A stretch of DNA of 64,000 nucleotides from Alteribacter aurantiacus DSM 18675. Its GTDB lineage: Bacteria > Bacillota > Bacilli > Bacillales > Salisediminibacteriaceae. The first letter of the stretch is position 1. Each line of letters starts with the position of its first letter. Positions 51,969 to 60,605 of the stretch are shown piece after piece. The notes under the pieces were generated by a model, which was not told the origin of the DNA, searched no databases, and was given only the letters and a program-made list of their open reading frames with translations. The position numbers and the translations under genes are program-made. The stretch spans positions 558,001 to 622,000 of the forward strand of contig NZ_KE386941.1 of NCBI RefSeq assembly GCF_000429705.1, written 5' to 3'.

Positions 51969-53393
51969 ATGTCTAGAGATTACGATTTGGTTATTTTAGG
52001 TGCCGGTACAGGTGGTTATGTTGCCGCAATCCGTGCCGCTCAATTAGGAATAAAAGTGGCCATTGTTGAAAAAGGTAAATTGGGCGGGACATGCTTACAT
52101 AACGGGTGTATTCCGAGTAAAGCGTTACTAAGAAGTGCTGAAGTCTTCCAAACGGTTAAGAAAAGTAGCGAATTTGGAGTTACATCTGCTGAGCCGATCC
52201 TGGACTTTAGCCAAGTGCAAAAACGTAAAGAAACAATTGTTGACCAGCTGTATAAGGGTGTTCAACACTTGATGAAAAAAGGAAAGATTGATGTATACAA
52301 AGGACACGGTCGTATACTTGGCCCATCGATCTTTTCGCCATCACCTGGTACGATCAGCGTTGAAAACCTTGACGGTACCGATAATGAAATGCTTGTACCA
52401 AAGAACGTGTTGATTGCAACGGGAAGTCATCCAAAAACACTTCCGGGTCTTGAACTTAACGGAACTACGATTCTTTCATCGGATGATGCCCTAAAGCTCG
52501 AAGCCCTTCCTCAGTCAATCACAATTATTGGCGGAGGTGTAATTGGGGTGGAGTGGGCGTCAATGCTTGCTGACTTTGGAGTAGAAGTAACGGTCTTAGA
52601 GTATGCACCAAACGTTCTTCCCCTTGAGGATGAGGATATCTCCAAAGAGATGAAACGTTCCTTAAAAAAGAAGAAAATCAATGTGATTACAAATGCTAAA
52701 GTACTTTCTAATGAAGTTGAAGAACAAGATGGTCAGGTTACCATTCCTTATGAGCATAAAGGGGAAACAAAAGCTGTGACCAGTGAAAAGGTCCTCGTAT
52801 CTGTTGGACGAGCGGCAAATGTGGATGATATAGGGCTACAAAATACAGATATTCAAGTTGAGAACGGATACATTTCTGTTAACGAACATTATCAGACAAA
52901 GGAATCTCATATCTATGCGATCGGTGATGTAATCGGTGGACTACAGCTTGCTCATGTCGCGTCACATGAGGGTATTGCAGCTGTTGAGCATATGAATGGT
53001 CTCGATACCCACTTCATTGACCCTGATATGGTAGCAAAGTGTACCTATTCATCTCCAGAAGTTGCAAATGTAGGATTAACCGAAAAAGCGGCTAAAGAAA
53101 AAGGATACGATGTAAAGACAGGAACATTTCCTTTTAAAGCCATTGGAAAAGCTCTTGTATATGGAGATACAACCGGTTTTGTAAAATTTGTTTCTGATGC
53201 TAAAACCGATGACCTCTTAGGGGTTCACATGATTGGCCCCCACGTCACAGACATGATTTCGGAAGCCGCATTGGCTAAAGTGTTGGATGCAACTCATTGG
53301 GAAGTAGCTGAGACGATCCATCCCCATCCGAGTTTGTCAGAAGCAATCGGTGAGGCAGCTTTGGCAGTAGACGGGAAAGCTATTCATGGATAA
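51969..53393 (+). CDS. lpdV: Dihydrolipoyl dehydrogenase (E3) of the Bkd complex
   Basis: 474-residue flavoprotein that reoxidises dihydrolipoyl groups with NAD. FAD site LVILGAGTGGYVAAIRAAQ, redox disulfide Cys42-Cys47 (GGTCLHNGCIPSK), NAD fold IIGGGVIGVEWASM and the catalytic HPHPSLSEA near the C-terminus. GAGGAGGACC precedes the ATG. Confidence 0.96.
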   Translation: MSRDYDLVILGAGTGGYVAAIRAAQLGIKVAIVEKGKLGGTCLHNGCIPSKALLRSAEVFQTVKKSSEFGVTSAEPILDFSQVQKRKETIVDQLYKGVQHLMKKGKIDVYKGHGRILGPSIFSPSPGTISVENLDGTDNEMLVPKNVLIATGSHPKTLPGLELNGTTILSSDDALKLEALPQSITIIGGGVIGVEWASMLADFGVEVTVLEYAPNVLPLEDEDISKEMKRSLKKKKINVITNAKVLSNEVEEQDGQVTIPYEHKGETKAVTSEKVLVSVGRAANVDDIGLQNTDIQVENGYISVNEHYQTKESHIYAIGDVIGGLQLAHVASHEGIAAVEHMNGLDTHFIDPDMVAKCTYSSPEVANVGLTEKAAKEKGYDVKTGTFPFKAIGKALVYGDTTGFVKFVSDAKTDDLLGVHMIGPHVTDMISEAALAKVLDATHWEVAETIHPHPSLSEAIGEAALAVDGKAIHG

Positions 53394-53427
53394 TACAAAG
53401 ATGGAACGATTTAAAGGAGGGACCACA

Positions 53428-54423
53428 ATGGACAAACTGCGCCACGAACAATTAGGTTTATCGAATGACGATGTTTTTGAAATGTATGAGCAAATGCTTT
53501 TAGCGCGTATGATCGACGAACGTATGTGGTTATTAAACCGAGCAGGTAAAATCCCATTTGTAATATCTTGTCAAGGGCAAGAAGCGGCTCAGGTAGGAGC
53601 GGCAATGGCATTAAACCGCGATAAAGATTATGTTTTACCATACTACCGAGACATGGGTGTTGTTTTAACATTCGGGATGACGGCAAAAGAACTCATGCTC
53701 TCAGGGTTTGCTAAAGCAGAAGATCCAAACTCCGGTGGCCGACAAATGCCAGGTCATTTCGGTCAAAAGAAAAACCGTATTGTAACAGGTTCATCTCCTG
53801 TTACAACGCAAGTGCCTCATGCGGTTGGGTTCGGCCTTGCTGCAAAGGTGAAAAAACAAGACTTTGTCAGCTTCACAACATTCGGGGAAGGATCATCAAA
53901 CCAAGGGGACTTCCACGAAGGAATCAACTTCGCTAGTGTTCATGATCTTCCGTGTATTTTTATGTGTGAAAATAACAAGTACGCGATTTCCGTACCTTAT
54001 GACAAGCAGTTACGATGCGAGAAAGTGTCTGATCGTGCGATTGGATACGGAATTCATGGTGAAACTGTTGACGGTAACGATCCACTTGCAGTTTATGAAG
54101 CTGTAAAAAACGCAAGAGAAAGAGCCGTTCGTGGAGATGGACCATCTCTCATTGAGACGGTATCGTACCGTTTGACACCACACTCCAGTGATGACGACGA
54201 CAGTGTTTACCGTGAGCGTTCTGAGGTAGAAGAAGCGAAAAAGCTGGATGCCATTTTCACTTTTGGTGATTATTTGCGTGAAGCCGGTATTATGACAGAA
54301 GAAAAAGAAAAAGAGCTCAAAGACCGACTAAGAAAAGTGATTGATGAAGCGACCGATTATGCGGAAAAAGCACCATATGCAGATGCATCTACGGCATACG
54401 ATCACGTTTATGGAGGGGAGTGA
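53428..54423 (+). CDS. bkdAA: Branched-chain 2-oxoacid dehydrogenase E1 alpha
   Basis: Thiamine-dependent decarboxylase subunit, 331 residues. Thiamine diphosphate motif GEGSSNQGDFHEGINFASVHDLPCIFMCENN and the phosphorylation-loop-like RLTPHSSDDDDSVYR. AAAGGAGG fits the ATG at 53428; the frame opens earlier, inside the lpdV end, but without an SD. Confidence 0.95.
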   Translation: MDKLRHEQLGLSNDDVFEMYEQMLLARMIDERMWLLNRAGKIPFVISCQGQEAAQVGAAMALNRDKDYVLPYYRDMGVVLTFGMTAKELMLSGFAKAEDPNSGGRQMPGHFGQKKNRIVTGSSPVTTQVPHAVGFGLAAKVKKQDFVSFTTFGEGSSNQGDFHEGINFASVHDLPCIFMCENNKYAISVPYDKQLRCEKVSDRAIGYGIHGETVDGNDPLAVYEAVKNARERAVRGDGPSLIETVSYRLTPHSSDDDDSVYRERSEVEEAKKLDAIFTFGDYLREAGIMTEEKEKELKDRLRKVIDEATDYAEKAPYADASTAYDHVYGGE

Positions 54424-54427
54424 CACG

Positions 54428-55411
54428 ATGGCTGTTAAATCTTACATTGAAGCAATCACGTTAGCCATTAAAGAGGAAATGGAAAGAGACGAAAACGTAT
54501 TTGTTTTAGGTGAAGACGTTGGAAGACGAGGAGGAGTGTTCCGAGCTACCAACGGCCTTTACGAACAATTCGGCGAGTATCGAGTGCTTGATACGCCTCT
54601 TGCTGAATCGGCTATTGCAGGGGTTGGTATTGGAGCCGCCATGTACGGCATGCGTCCGATTGCAGAAATGCAGTTTGCTGATTTCATCATGCCTGCTGTA
54701 AACCAAATTGTTTCCGAGGCAGCTAAAATCCGCTACCGATCAAACAATGATTGGCATTGTCCGATAACGATCCGTGCCCCTTATGGAGGCGGTGTTCACG
54801 GGGCTCTTTACCACTCCCAGTCTGTAGAAGCGATGTTTGCGAATGTTCCTGGGTTGAAAATTGTTATGCCGTCAACACCATATGATGCCAAAGGTCTCTT
54901 GAAAGCGGCGATCCGTGATGATGATCCTGTTTTATTTTTCGAGCATAAACGAGCGTACCGTTTGATAAAGGGTGAAGTGCCTGAAGATGACTATACACTT
55001 CCGATTGGCAAAGCTGATGTGAAGCGTGAAGGAGAGGACATTACCGTCATTACATACGGGTTATGTGTTCATTTTGCTATGCAAGCGGCAGGGAAACTTG
55101 AAAAAGAGGGATATAGTGCACACATCCTTGACCTTAGAACTGTATACCCCCTTGATCGTGAAGCGATTGTGGAAGCAGCGAAGAAAACCGGAAAAGTGCT
55201 ACTTGTTACAGAAGACAATAAAGAAGGAAGCATCATGAGTGAAGTATCGGCTATTATTTCAGAGGAATGTCTGTTTGACCTTGATGCACCTGTGCGCCGA
55301 CTTTGTGGTCCGGATGTGCCGTCAATGCCTTATGCACCAACGATGGAAAAAGAGTTTATGATTAACCCTGACAAAGTAGAAGCGGCCATGCGTGAGTTAG
55401 CTGAATTTTAA
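54428..55411 (+). CDS. bkdAB: Branched-chain 2-oxoacid dehydrogenase E1 beta
   Basis: 327-residue partner of BkdAA, transketolase-type pyrimidine and C-terminal domains. Motifs GEDVGRRGGVFRAT, DTPLAESAIAGVGIGAA and APYGGGVHGALYHSQS. Starts four bases after the bkdAA stop behind GGAGGGGAG. Confidence 0.95.
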   Translation: MAVKSYIEAITLAIKEEMERDENVFVLGEDVGRRGGVFRATNGLYEQFGEYRVLDTPLAESAIAGVGIGAAMYGMRPIAEMQFADFIMPAVNQIVSEAAKIRYRSNNDWHCPITIRAPYGGGVHGALYHSQSVEAMFANVPGLKIVMPSTPYDAKGLLKAAIRDDDPVLFFEHKRAYRLIKGEVPEDDYTLPIGKADVKREGEDITVITYGLCVHFAMQAAGKLEKEGYSAHILDLRTVYPLDREAIVEAAKKTGKVLLVTEDNKEGSIMSEVSAIISEECLFDLDAPVRRLCGPDVPSMPYAPTMEKEFMINPDKVEAAMRELAEF

Positions 55412-55432
55412 TTGAACCGGAGGTGCCGAACT

Positions 55433-56719
55433 GTGGCTACAAAAATTACAATGCCCCAACTGGGGGAAAGTGTTACAGAAGGAACGATTTCGAAATGGCT
55501 TGTGCAACCGGGTGACCATGTAAACAAATACGACCCGATTGCAGAAGTAATGACAGATAAAGTAAACGCGGAAGTGCCTTCATCGTATACCGGTACTATT
55601 TCTGAACTCGTTGCTGATGAAGATGAAACGATTGAAGTCGGTGGGGTCATTTGTACGATTAGTGTTGAAGGTGAAGAAAGTCAAGAAGGTCAAGAGGAAG
55701 AACCAACACCTGAAGCCTCGTCTGCAAAGAGTGAAATCAAAACAGAGGTATCAGAAGATACATCAAATAAAAAGAGATATTCTCCTGCTGTTCTAAGACT
55801 TGCTCAAGAGCATAGTATTGACCTTGAACAAGTGAGCGGGAGCGGTAAAGGTGGACGTATTACAAGGAAAGATTTACAGGCGATCATTGAAAGTGGCTCG
55901 ATTCCTTCAAAAGGTGAACCTGTAAAACAGGCTCAGTCTGAGGAGAAGACGAAATCGTCAGTTCCGAAAGCACCTGAGCCAAAGAAAGCGCAAGAAGCAC
56001 CCCCTTCTAGCGGAGGGCGAGTGGAGGAAATTCCTGTTTCCGGAGTGCGGAAAGCTATTGCTCAAAACATGGTTAAGTCTAAGCATGAAGCACCACATGC
56101 TTGGATGATGGTTGAAGTGGATGTAACTAACCTTGTGAACTTCAGAAATAAAGTAAAAAACCAATTTGCAGATCAAGAAGGTATGAAGCTAACCTTCCTT
56201 CCGTTTTTCGTGAAAGCGGTAGTAGACGGGTTAAAGAGGTACCCACAAATCAATTCCAGCTGGCAGGGAGATAAAATCCTTCGTCATAAAGATATCCACA
56301 TTTCCTTAGCTGTTGCAACAGAGGACTCTTTGTTTGTCCCTGTAATCAAACATGCTGACGAGCAATCAATTAAAGGATTGGTAAGACAAATTGATACGCT
56401 TGCAACGAAAGTGAGGTCTGGAAGCCTCAGTCAAGCAGATATGCAAGGCGGCACATTTACGGTCAACAATACCGGTTCCTTTGGATCGATCATGAGTCAA
56501 CCGATCATTAATCACCCTCAGGCTGCGATCCTAAGCGTAGAGTCCATCGTGAAAAAACCTGTCGTTCTTGAAAATGATGCGATTGCAATCAGACACATGG
56601 TAAACTTGTGTATGAGTCTTGATCATCGTGTATTGGACGGGTTGATTTGCGGGAAATTCATGGCCGATGTGAAACAAACGCTTGAAACCATGAACGAAGA
56701 AAACACAAACCTATACTAA
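55433..56719 (+). CDS. bkdB: Branched-chain 2-oxoacid dehydrogenase E2
   Basis: Acyltransferase core, 428 residues. Lipoyl domain (1-80, lipoyl Lys in TDKVNAEV), Glu-rich linker, peripheral subunit-binding domain (RYSPAVLRLAQEHSIDLEQV, about 112-150), second linker and catalytic domain ending with SLDHRVLDG. GGAGGTG is seven bases before GTG 55433. Last gene of the bkd operon. Confidence 0.95.
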   Translation: MATKITMPQLGESVTEGTISKWLVQPGDHVNKYDPIAEVMTDKVNAEVPSSYTGTISELVADEDETIEVGGVICTISVEGEESQEGQEEEPTPEASSAKSEIKTEVSEDTSNKKRYSPAVLRLAQEHSIDLEQVSGSGKGGRITRKDLQAIIESGSIPSKGEPVKQAQSEEKTKSSVPKAPEPKKAQEAPPSSGGRVEEIPVSGVRKAIAQNMVKSKHEAPHAWMMVEVDVTNLVNFRNKVKNQFADQEGMKLTFLPFFVKAVVDGLKRYPQINSSWQGDKILRHKDIHISLAVATEDSLFVPVIKHADEQSIKGLVRQIDTLATKVRSGSLSQADMQGGTFTVNNTGSFGSIMSQPIINHPQAAILSVESIVKKPVVLENDAIAIRHMVNLCMSLDHRVLDGLICGKFMADVKQTLETMNEENTNLY

Positions 56720-56762
56720 AAATAAAGCCGTTTTAGTCCCTTTATACGGGGAGTCTCCCCAT

Positions 56763-56798
56763 AGCCGTCAAGTTAAGCAAAATTGGCGGCTTTTTTTT
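56763..56798 (+). terminator. Terminator of the bkd operon
   Basis: AGCCGTCAA pairs with TTGGCGGCT (one G-U), followed by eight T. Confidence 0.9.
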
Positions 56799-56884
56799 GG
56801 TTCTTTATCTTATTGATCATTCACTCTGATTTTTTCACATGACAAAGAAGCTTCCTTTCGGAAGTTTTTTTGACAAGGATATAT

Positions 56885-57040
56885 TCCGTTACAGGTGGAC
56901 GCTTTCCGCGGGCATCGCCTTAGCCTCCTCGGGAGTAGTGCTTCTTCCTCTGCTAGTATTGCTTTGTAGCGTTTGCGTCGAAGCAACTCGTAGCATACTC
57001 GTAATGTAAACGCTCGTCGCTGGAGTCTCCCCTTTAAAAC
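56885..57040. repeat. Dispersed Bacillaceae intergenic repeat (relic)
   Basis: Contains GTGGACGCTTTCCGCGGGCA, GCCTTAGCCTCCTCGGGAG and CGCTGGAGTCTCCCC, segments of a repeat seen between genes in many Bacillaceae (recalled, not searched). The base composition is higher in GC than its surroundings. Frames on the minus strand through it are not supported as genes. Confidence 0.6.
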
Positions 57041-57168
57041 GGCTTTTTTACTTCTTAAAAGGATAGTCATGTGTGTTGCCGGCTTGAGAAATTCATTTGA
57101 CATGTTCAAGCCACACATAATGCTCCGTTCCTTTGGAATAATAAATGAAAAGGGTAAAGGGAGTGTGT

Positions 57169-57639
57169 ATGTTGAAAAAGGTCTTATTTTTTCTTGCGAT
57201 TGTTTCCTTTATAACGAGCTTAGCAATGCCACTTCAAGCGATGGCTAAAGAGCCCGTTGAATTGGACAAAGACAGCTACCATGATCACGTTTACCATGAA
57301 TATTATCTTCGTCACGATGCTATGAGGCCACATTTCAATTTCTATTATGATCTTTTGATTGATCGTTACCAGCCTGAATTACAAGAAGAGTGGCGACTCA
57401 TTGTCAATGAGCGAGAAACACTTATAAAGAAATACAAGGAATTGAAGAAAGAAGGAAAGCTCAAGGATCCTGTTGAAAAGGATGAATCTTGGAAGACGGA
57501 GCATCAAAACATACATGAACGCTTCTTAAATGCTGTAAAAGAAAGAAATGACGAAGCGATCGAGGAAGTGTTGCCGGATTTGTTAGCGTTGCAAAAAGAG
57601 ATGAACGAGTTTTTGAAGTCGCAGATTAAACCTGAATAA
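57169..57639 (+). CDS. Secreted protein of unknown function
   Basis: 156 residues with a signal peptide (LKKVLFFLAIVSFITSLAMPLQAMA, cleavage probably before KEPV) and a helical charged mature part. The mature N-terminus is rich in His and Tyr (YHDHVYHEYYLRHDAMRPH). AAAGGGAG precedes the ATG at 57169. The His-rich start and the following zinc lipoprotein suggest metal-related work, but this is only inference. Confidence 0.75.
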   Translation: MLKKVLFFLAIVSFITSLAMPLQAMAKEPVELDKDSYHDHVYHEYYLRHDAMRPHFNFYYDLLIDRYQPELQEEWRLIVNERETLIKKYKELKKEGKLKDPVEKDESWKTEHQNIHERFLNAVKERNDEAIEEVLPDLLALQKEMNEFLKSQIKPE

Positions 57640-57652
57640 CGAAAGATACTCT

Positions 57653-57692
57653 AAAGGATAGTCGGGTGCTTAACGCCAAACTATCCTTTTTT
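57653..57692 (+). terminator. Terminator after the secreted protein
   Basis: AAAGGATAGT pairs with ACTATCCTTT, followed by TTT. Confidence 0.88.
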
Positions 57693-57714
57693 CTATAAAT
57701 CATAACAATTACTG

Positions 57715-57743
57715 TTTACAAATCGAAATCTGTCCGATATAAT
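57715..57743 (+). promoter_or_regulatory. Promoter of the zinc lipoprotein gene
   Basis: TTTACA (57715-57720), 17-base spacer, TATAAT (57738-57743). Confidence 0.75.
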
Positions 57744-57759
57744 TCATGTTGGTTATAAA

Positions 57760-57774
57760 ACGGAATCGTTACGA
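57760..57774 (+). promoter_or_regulatory. Zur-like box
   Basis: ACGGAATCGTTACGA agrees with the Bacillus Zur pattern TCGTAATnATTACGA at 12 of 14 informative positions. Just downstream of the predicted start of transcription, so bound Zur would block elongation. Confidence 0.6.
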
Positions 57775-57788
57775 AAGGGGAAAGAGAA

Positions 57789-59018
57789 ATGAAACGGGTT
57801 AAAGCTAGTTTATTTTCATCCATGTTAGTAGCTTCAGCTTTTTTGGTAGCATGTGGAGCAGATGAAGATACAACCGATCAAGGTCAAGAAGGTGGAGAAG
57901 AAGCAGTCGAGGAAACAGAGGATCCTCTACTTGTTTACACTACCCTATATCCTTTGGAGGATTTTGCAGCTAAAATTGGTGGAGATCACGTAGAGGTTGA
58001 GAACATCGTACCAGTTGGGGCTGATGCACATACATTTGAACCGACAGCCCAACAAATGATTCGTGTAGCAGAAGGGGACTTGTTTGTTTATAACGGGGCT
58101 GGATTTGAAGGATTTGCAAGCCAGATCAAAGAAGTGCTTGAAGGTGAAAACGTTAAGATTATAGAAGCCGCTGAAGGTATTGAACTAATCGATTATCACC
58201 ACGACCACGATCACGGACATGAAGAAGATGATCATGGCCACGAAGATGACCACGATCACGGACATGAAGAAGATGATCATGGCCACGAAGATGATCACGA
58301 CCACGGTCACGAAGAAGATGAGCATGGCCACGAAGATGATCACGACCACGGTCACGAAGAAGATGATCATGGCCACGAGGAGGATCACGACCACGGACAT
58401 GAAGAAGATGATCATGGCCACGAGGATGATCACGACCACGGTCACGAAGAAGATGATCATGGCCACGATCACGGTCACGATCACGACCATGGGGATGAAG
58501 ATCCACACGTTTGGCTTGATCCTGTAAGAGCTATTGAATTGGCTGAAAATATTAAGCTTGCACTCATTGAACTTCGTCCTGAAGCGGAAGAAGATTTCCG
58601 CGCAAATTTTGAAGGGTTAGAAGAAGAGCTATTAGAGCTTGATGAAGAATTCCAAACGATGGCAGATGAGAAATCGCAAGATACCATTATCGTTTCTCAT
58701 GCTGGTTACGGATATTGGGAAAATCGTTACGGAATTAAACAAGTAGGTATTTCAGGTATTTCACCAAGTAACGAACCTTCCATTCAACAAGTACAAGAAA
58801 CGATTAATTTTGCTGAAGAAAACAATATTAATCATGTAATGTTCGAACAAAACATTCCGACAAACATTGCTGAAACCGTCCGTGAACAAGTTGGAGCAGA
58901 AGACTTATGGCTTCATAACTTGGAAGCATTAACGGAAGAGGATATCGAAAATGGAGAAGACTACTTCTCTCTTATGAGAAGAAACATTGAAGTACTTGAA
59001 ACAGCTTTGCACGACTAA
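57789..59018 (+). CDS. znuA: Zinc ABC transporter substrate-binding lipoprotein (ZnuA/AdcA type)
   Basis: Captures zinc outside the cell for an ABC importer. 409 residues: signal peptide with lipobox LVAC (Cys22), acidic linker, cluster A-I fold. Metal ligands are expected in ADAHTFEP, DPHVWLDP and SHAGYGYW. Between the first and second lies an about 100-residue loop of 15-residue His/Asp/Glu repeats, far longer than the usual His-rich loop. No permease or ATPase gene is adjacent. Probably repressed by Zur when zinc is plentiful. Confidence 0.92.
   Translation: MKRVKASLFSSMLVASAFLVACGADEDTTDQGQEGGEEAVEETEDPLLVYTTLYPLEDFAAKIGGDHVEVENIVPVGADAHTFEPTAQQMIRVAEGDLFVYNGAGFEGFASQIKEVLEGENVKIIEAAEGIELIDYHHDHDHGHEEDDHGHEDDHDHGHEEDDHGHEDDHDHGHEEDEHGHEDDHDHGHEEDDHGHEEDHDHGHEEDDHGHEDDHDHGHEEDDHGHDHGHDHDHGDEDPHVWLDPVRAIELAENIKLALIELRPEAEEDFRANFEGLEEELLELDEEFQTMADEKSQDTIIVSHAGYGYWENRYGIKQVGISGISPSNEPSIQQVQETINFAEENNINHVMFEQNIPTNIAETVREQVGAEDLWLHNLEALTEEDIENGEDYFSLMRRNIEVLETALHD
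58197..58496 (+). repeat. 45-bp coding tandem repeat (His-rich loop)
   Basis: About six units coding for DDHDHGHEEDDHGHE with few changes (one unit has DEHGHE, one begins ED). Synonymous differences (GGACAT/GGTCAC, GAAGAT/GAGGAT) show that the units are not all recent copies. Confidence 0.92.
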
Positions 59019-59075
59019 TGTAAAATAGTATCACCACCATTCACATTTGAGGGAAGGCGATGGACCTTTGCTCTT

Positions 59076-59125
59076 AGGTTGATTAAAAAGGTATCAAGTT
59101 ACCTCTTTAATCAACCTTTTCTTTT
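59076..59125 (+). terminator. Terminator after znuA
   Basis: AGGTTGATTAAA..GGTA pairs with TACC..TTTAATCAACCT with a two-base asymmetry, followed by TTTTC. Confidence 0.88.
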
Positions 59126-59146
59126 TTAGAAAATAAACGTATTTAC

Positions 59147-59175
59147 TTGGTAAAACGATTGTTTCAGTGTAAAAT
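59147..59175 (+). promoter_or_regulatory. Promoter of brxB
   Basis: TTGGTA (59147-59152), 17-base spacer, TAAAAT (59170-59175). Confidence 0.55.
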
Positions 59176-59207
59176 GGAAGACAGTTATGATAAAGGAGTG
59201 TTCACAT

Positions 59208-59636
59208 ATGGACTTTCAGCTTTTTATGAACGATGTTGTACAAACAGCTCGTAAAGATATGGTAGAAGCAGGGTATGAGGAGTTAACAACACCTGAACAA
59301 GTAGATGAGGTTTTTAGTAAGGGTGGAACGGCCCTTGTACTAATTAATTCCGTTTGTGGCTGTGCAGGCGGCATTGCTCGTCCATCTGCACATTATATGA
59401 AGAACTATGAAGTTCAAGCTGATCACTACGTGACGGTATTTGCAGGGCAAGACCGCGAAGCAACAGCGCGCGCACGGGATTACTTTGAAGGATATGAGCC
59501 ATCATCCCCTTCATTCGCCCTTCTAAAGGACGGGAAAATTCAAACGATGCTTGAGAGACACGAAATTGAAGGACACGAACCAATCGAAGTTGTTCAAAAG
59601 TTGGAACAGGCGTTTGATACGTATTTTAAAGGGTAA
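59208..59636 (+). CDS. brxB: Bacilliredoxin BrxB (YqiW)
   Basis: Thioredoxin-fold protein of 142 residues that removes bacillithiol from S-bacillithiolated proteins. The CGC motif is at residues 50-52 (INSVCGCAGGIARP). AAAGGAGTG is correctly spaced for the ATG at 59208. In B. subtilis it lies behind the bkd operon as here. Confidence 0.94.
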   Translation: MDFQLFMNDVVQTARKDMVEAGYEELTTPEQVDEVFSKGGTALVLINSVCGCAGGIARPSAHYMKNYEVQADHYVTVFAGQDREATARARDYFEGYEPSSPSFALLKDGKIQTMLERHEIEGHEPIEVVQKLEQAFDTYFKG

Positions 59637-59644
59637 TACTTGTG

Positions 59645-59672
59645 AAAAGGAGGTGGAAGCCTCCTTTTATTT
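59645..59672 (+). terminator. Terminator after brxB
   Basis: AAAAGGAGG with CCTCCTTTT, followed by ATTTA. U tail short. Confidence 0.75.
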
Positions 59673-59673
59673 A

Positions 59674-59682
59674 TGCTATAAT
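59674..59682 (+). promoter_or_regulatory. Extended -10 promoter
   Basis: TGCTATAAT directly behind the brxB terminator; no clear -35. It should drive the following small gene. Confidence 0.5.
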
Positions 59683-59743
59683 ATTGAGCTGGAGCTTATT
59701 GCATTACGAATAAGCCTTTCACCATAAAAAGGAGTGTCAATGC

Positions 59744-60091
59744 ATGCAAGAATTATACAAAGAAATTCATACATATTTGAATATGGACGAAGAAATTCCA
59801 TTCGATCAATTCGACGACTTTTACAAAAGAGTGATCGACCATTTCAATGATAACGCTGATAAATTTGACGAAGAAGATGTTTGGAGAGCATTGTTTATCT
59901 CTGAGAACGTCATGTCTAACGCAGACGGTCGAGCGAAAGAAGAAAAAGGCTCCCGTACTAAAAAGTATAAAAAAATGGCTCAACGCTTAAAGTTATGGGC
60001 ACAAAACTTTGCTGGTCGACTAGCTCAAATGGGTTATAATGATGAGCAAATGAATGAGCGATTTGAAAAGATGTTCGACGAAGAAGTATAA
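59744..60091 (+). CDS. Unrecognised small acidic protein
   Basis: 115 residues, helical, strongly charged, acidic at both ends with a basic middle (KEEKGSRTKKYKKMAQRLKLW). No signal peptide or membrane segment. AAGGAGTG precedes the ATG. I do not recognise a characterised family. Own promoter; between brxB and tRNA-Arg. Confidence 0.75.
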   Translation: MQELYKEIHTYLNMDEEIPFDQFDDFYKRVIDHFNDNADKFDEEDVWRALFISENVMSNADGRAKEEKGSRTKKYKKMAQRLKLWAQNFAGRLAQMGYNDEQMNERFEKMFDEEV

Positions 60092-60174
60092 AGCGAATCG
60101 TAAATGAGGTTCACATTAGAGCTTTTCACATAAAGATGGTGTGTGTTAGGTTCGTACATCCATTGAAAAACATC

Positions 60175-60203
60175 TTGCTTCGGGCTTCATTTATTGCTAT
60201 ACT
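60175..60203 (+). promoter_or_regulatory. Promoter of tRNA-Arg
   Basis: TTGCTT (60175-60180), 17-base spacer, TATACT (60198-60203). Transcription would start about 25-30 bases before the tRNA. Confidence 0.8.
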
Positions 60204-60239
60204 TCAATAGTGCAATCGGAAGGCATTCCGGTTTGCCAT

Positions 60240-60314
60240 GCGCCCATGGTGAAATGGATATCACACGAGATTTCGGCTCTCGCGTTCTGGGTTCGAATCC
60301 TGGTGGGCGCGCCA
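60240..60314 (+). tRNA. tRNA-Arg (anticodon TCG)
   Basis: 75 bases. Acceptor stem GCGCCCA with TGGGCGC, D arm GTGA...TCAC, anticodon stem CGAGA with TCTCG around TTTCGGC, T loop TTCGAAT, encoded CCA. The anticodon TCG reads CGA codons. Confidence 0.96.
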
Positions 60315-60328
60315 TAAGAAGAATACAT

Positions 60329-60355
60329 AAACCTCCGTCATGACGGAGGTTTTTC
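60329..60355 (+). terminator. Terminator after tRNA-Arg
   Basis: AACCTCCGTCA with TGACGGAGGTT, a perfect inverted repeat, followed by TTTC. Almost no loop remains if fully paired. Confidence 0.9.
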
Positions 60356-60605
60356 TTTATCTACTGACAAAAAGAGTGGAGAGAAAGGGTTTGAACGGTT
60401 CAGTCTATTTCCCGAACCAATCCTTCATGAATACAATTTTCACTTTATGGTCTAATCTTCAATACATGTATAGCCCCTATATGCTGATTGCCTCTTTTTA
60501 AAGGACCTTATTTTGTGAAACAATAAACAAACAGAGTCATGCATTGTATGTAAAAAGGGTATATATTCTCATACTATAAAATGCAGGTGGAAGAGAGGAG
60601 ATAGT
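60356..60605. other. Intergenic stretch before yqjA
   Basis: About 250 bases, AT-rich. A short inverted repeat GGTTTGAACGGTTCA..GAACC lies near 60388-60417. ACTATAAAAT at about 60573-60582 could be a -10, without a matching -35. No gene seen. Confidence 0.5.

Noticed and set aside
56810..57118. Minus-strand frame of 102 codons behind bkdB
   Set aside because: It runs through the dispersed intergenic repeat and lacks a ribosome binding site.
58159..58527. Long frames on both strands over the His-rich repeat
   Set aside because: They are low-complexity by-products of the 45-bp coding repeat in znuA.
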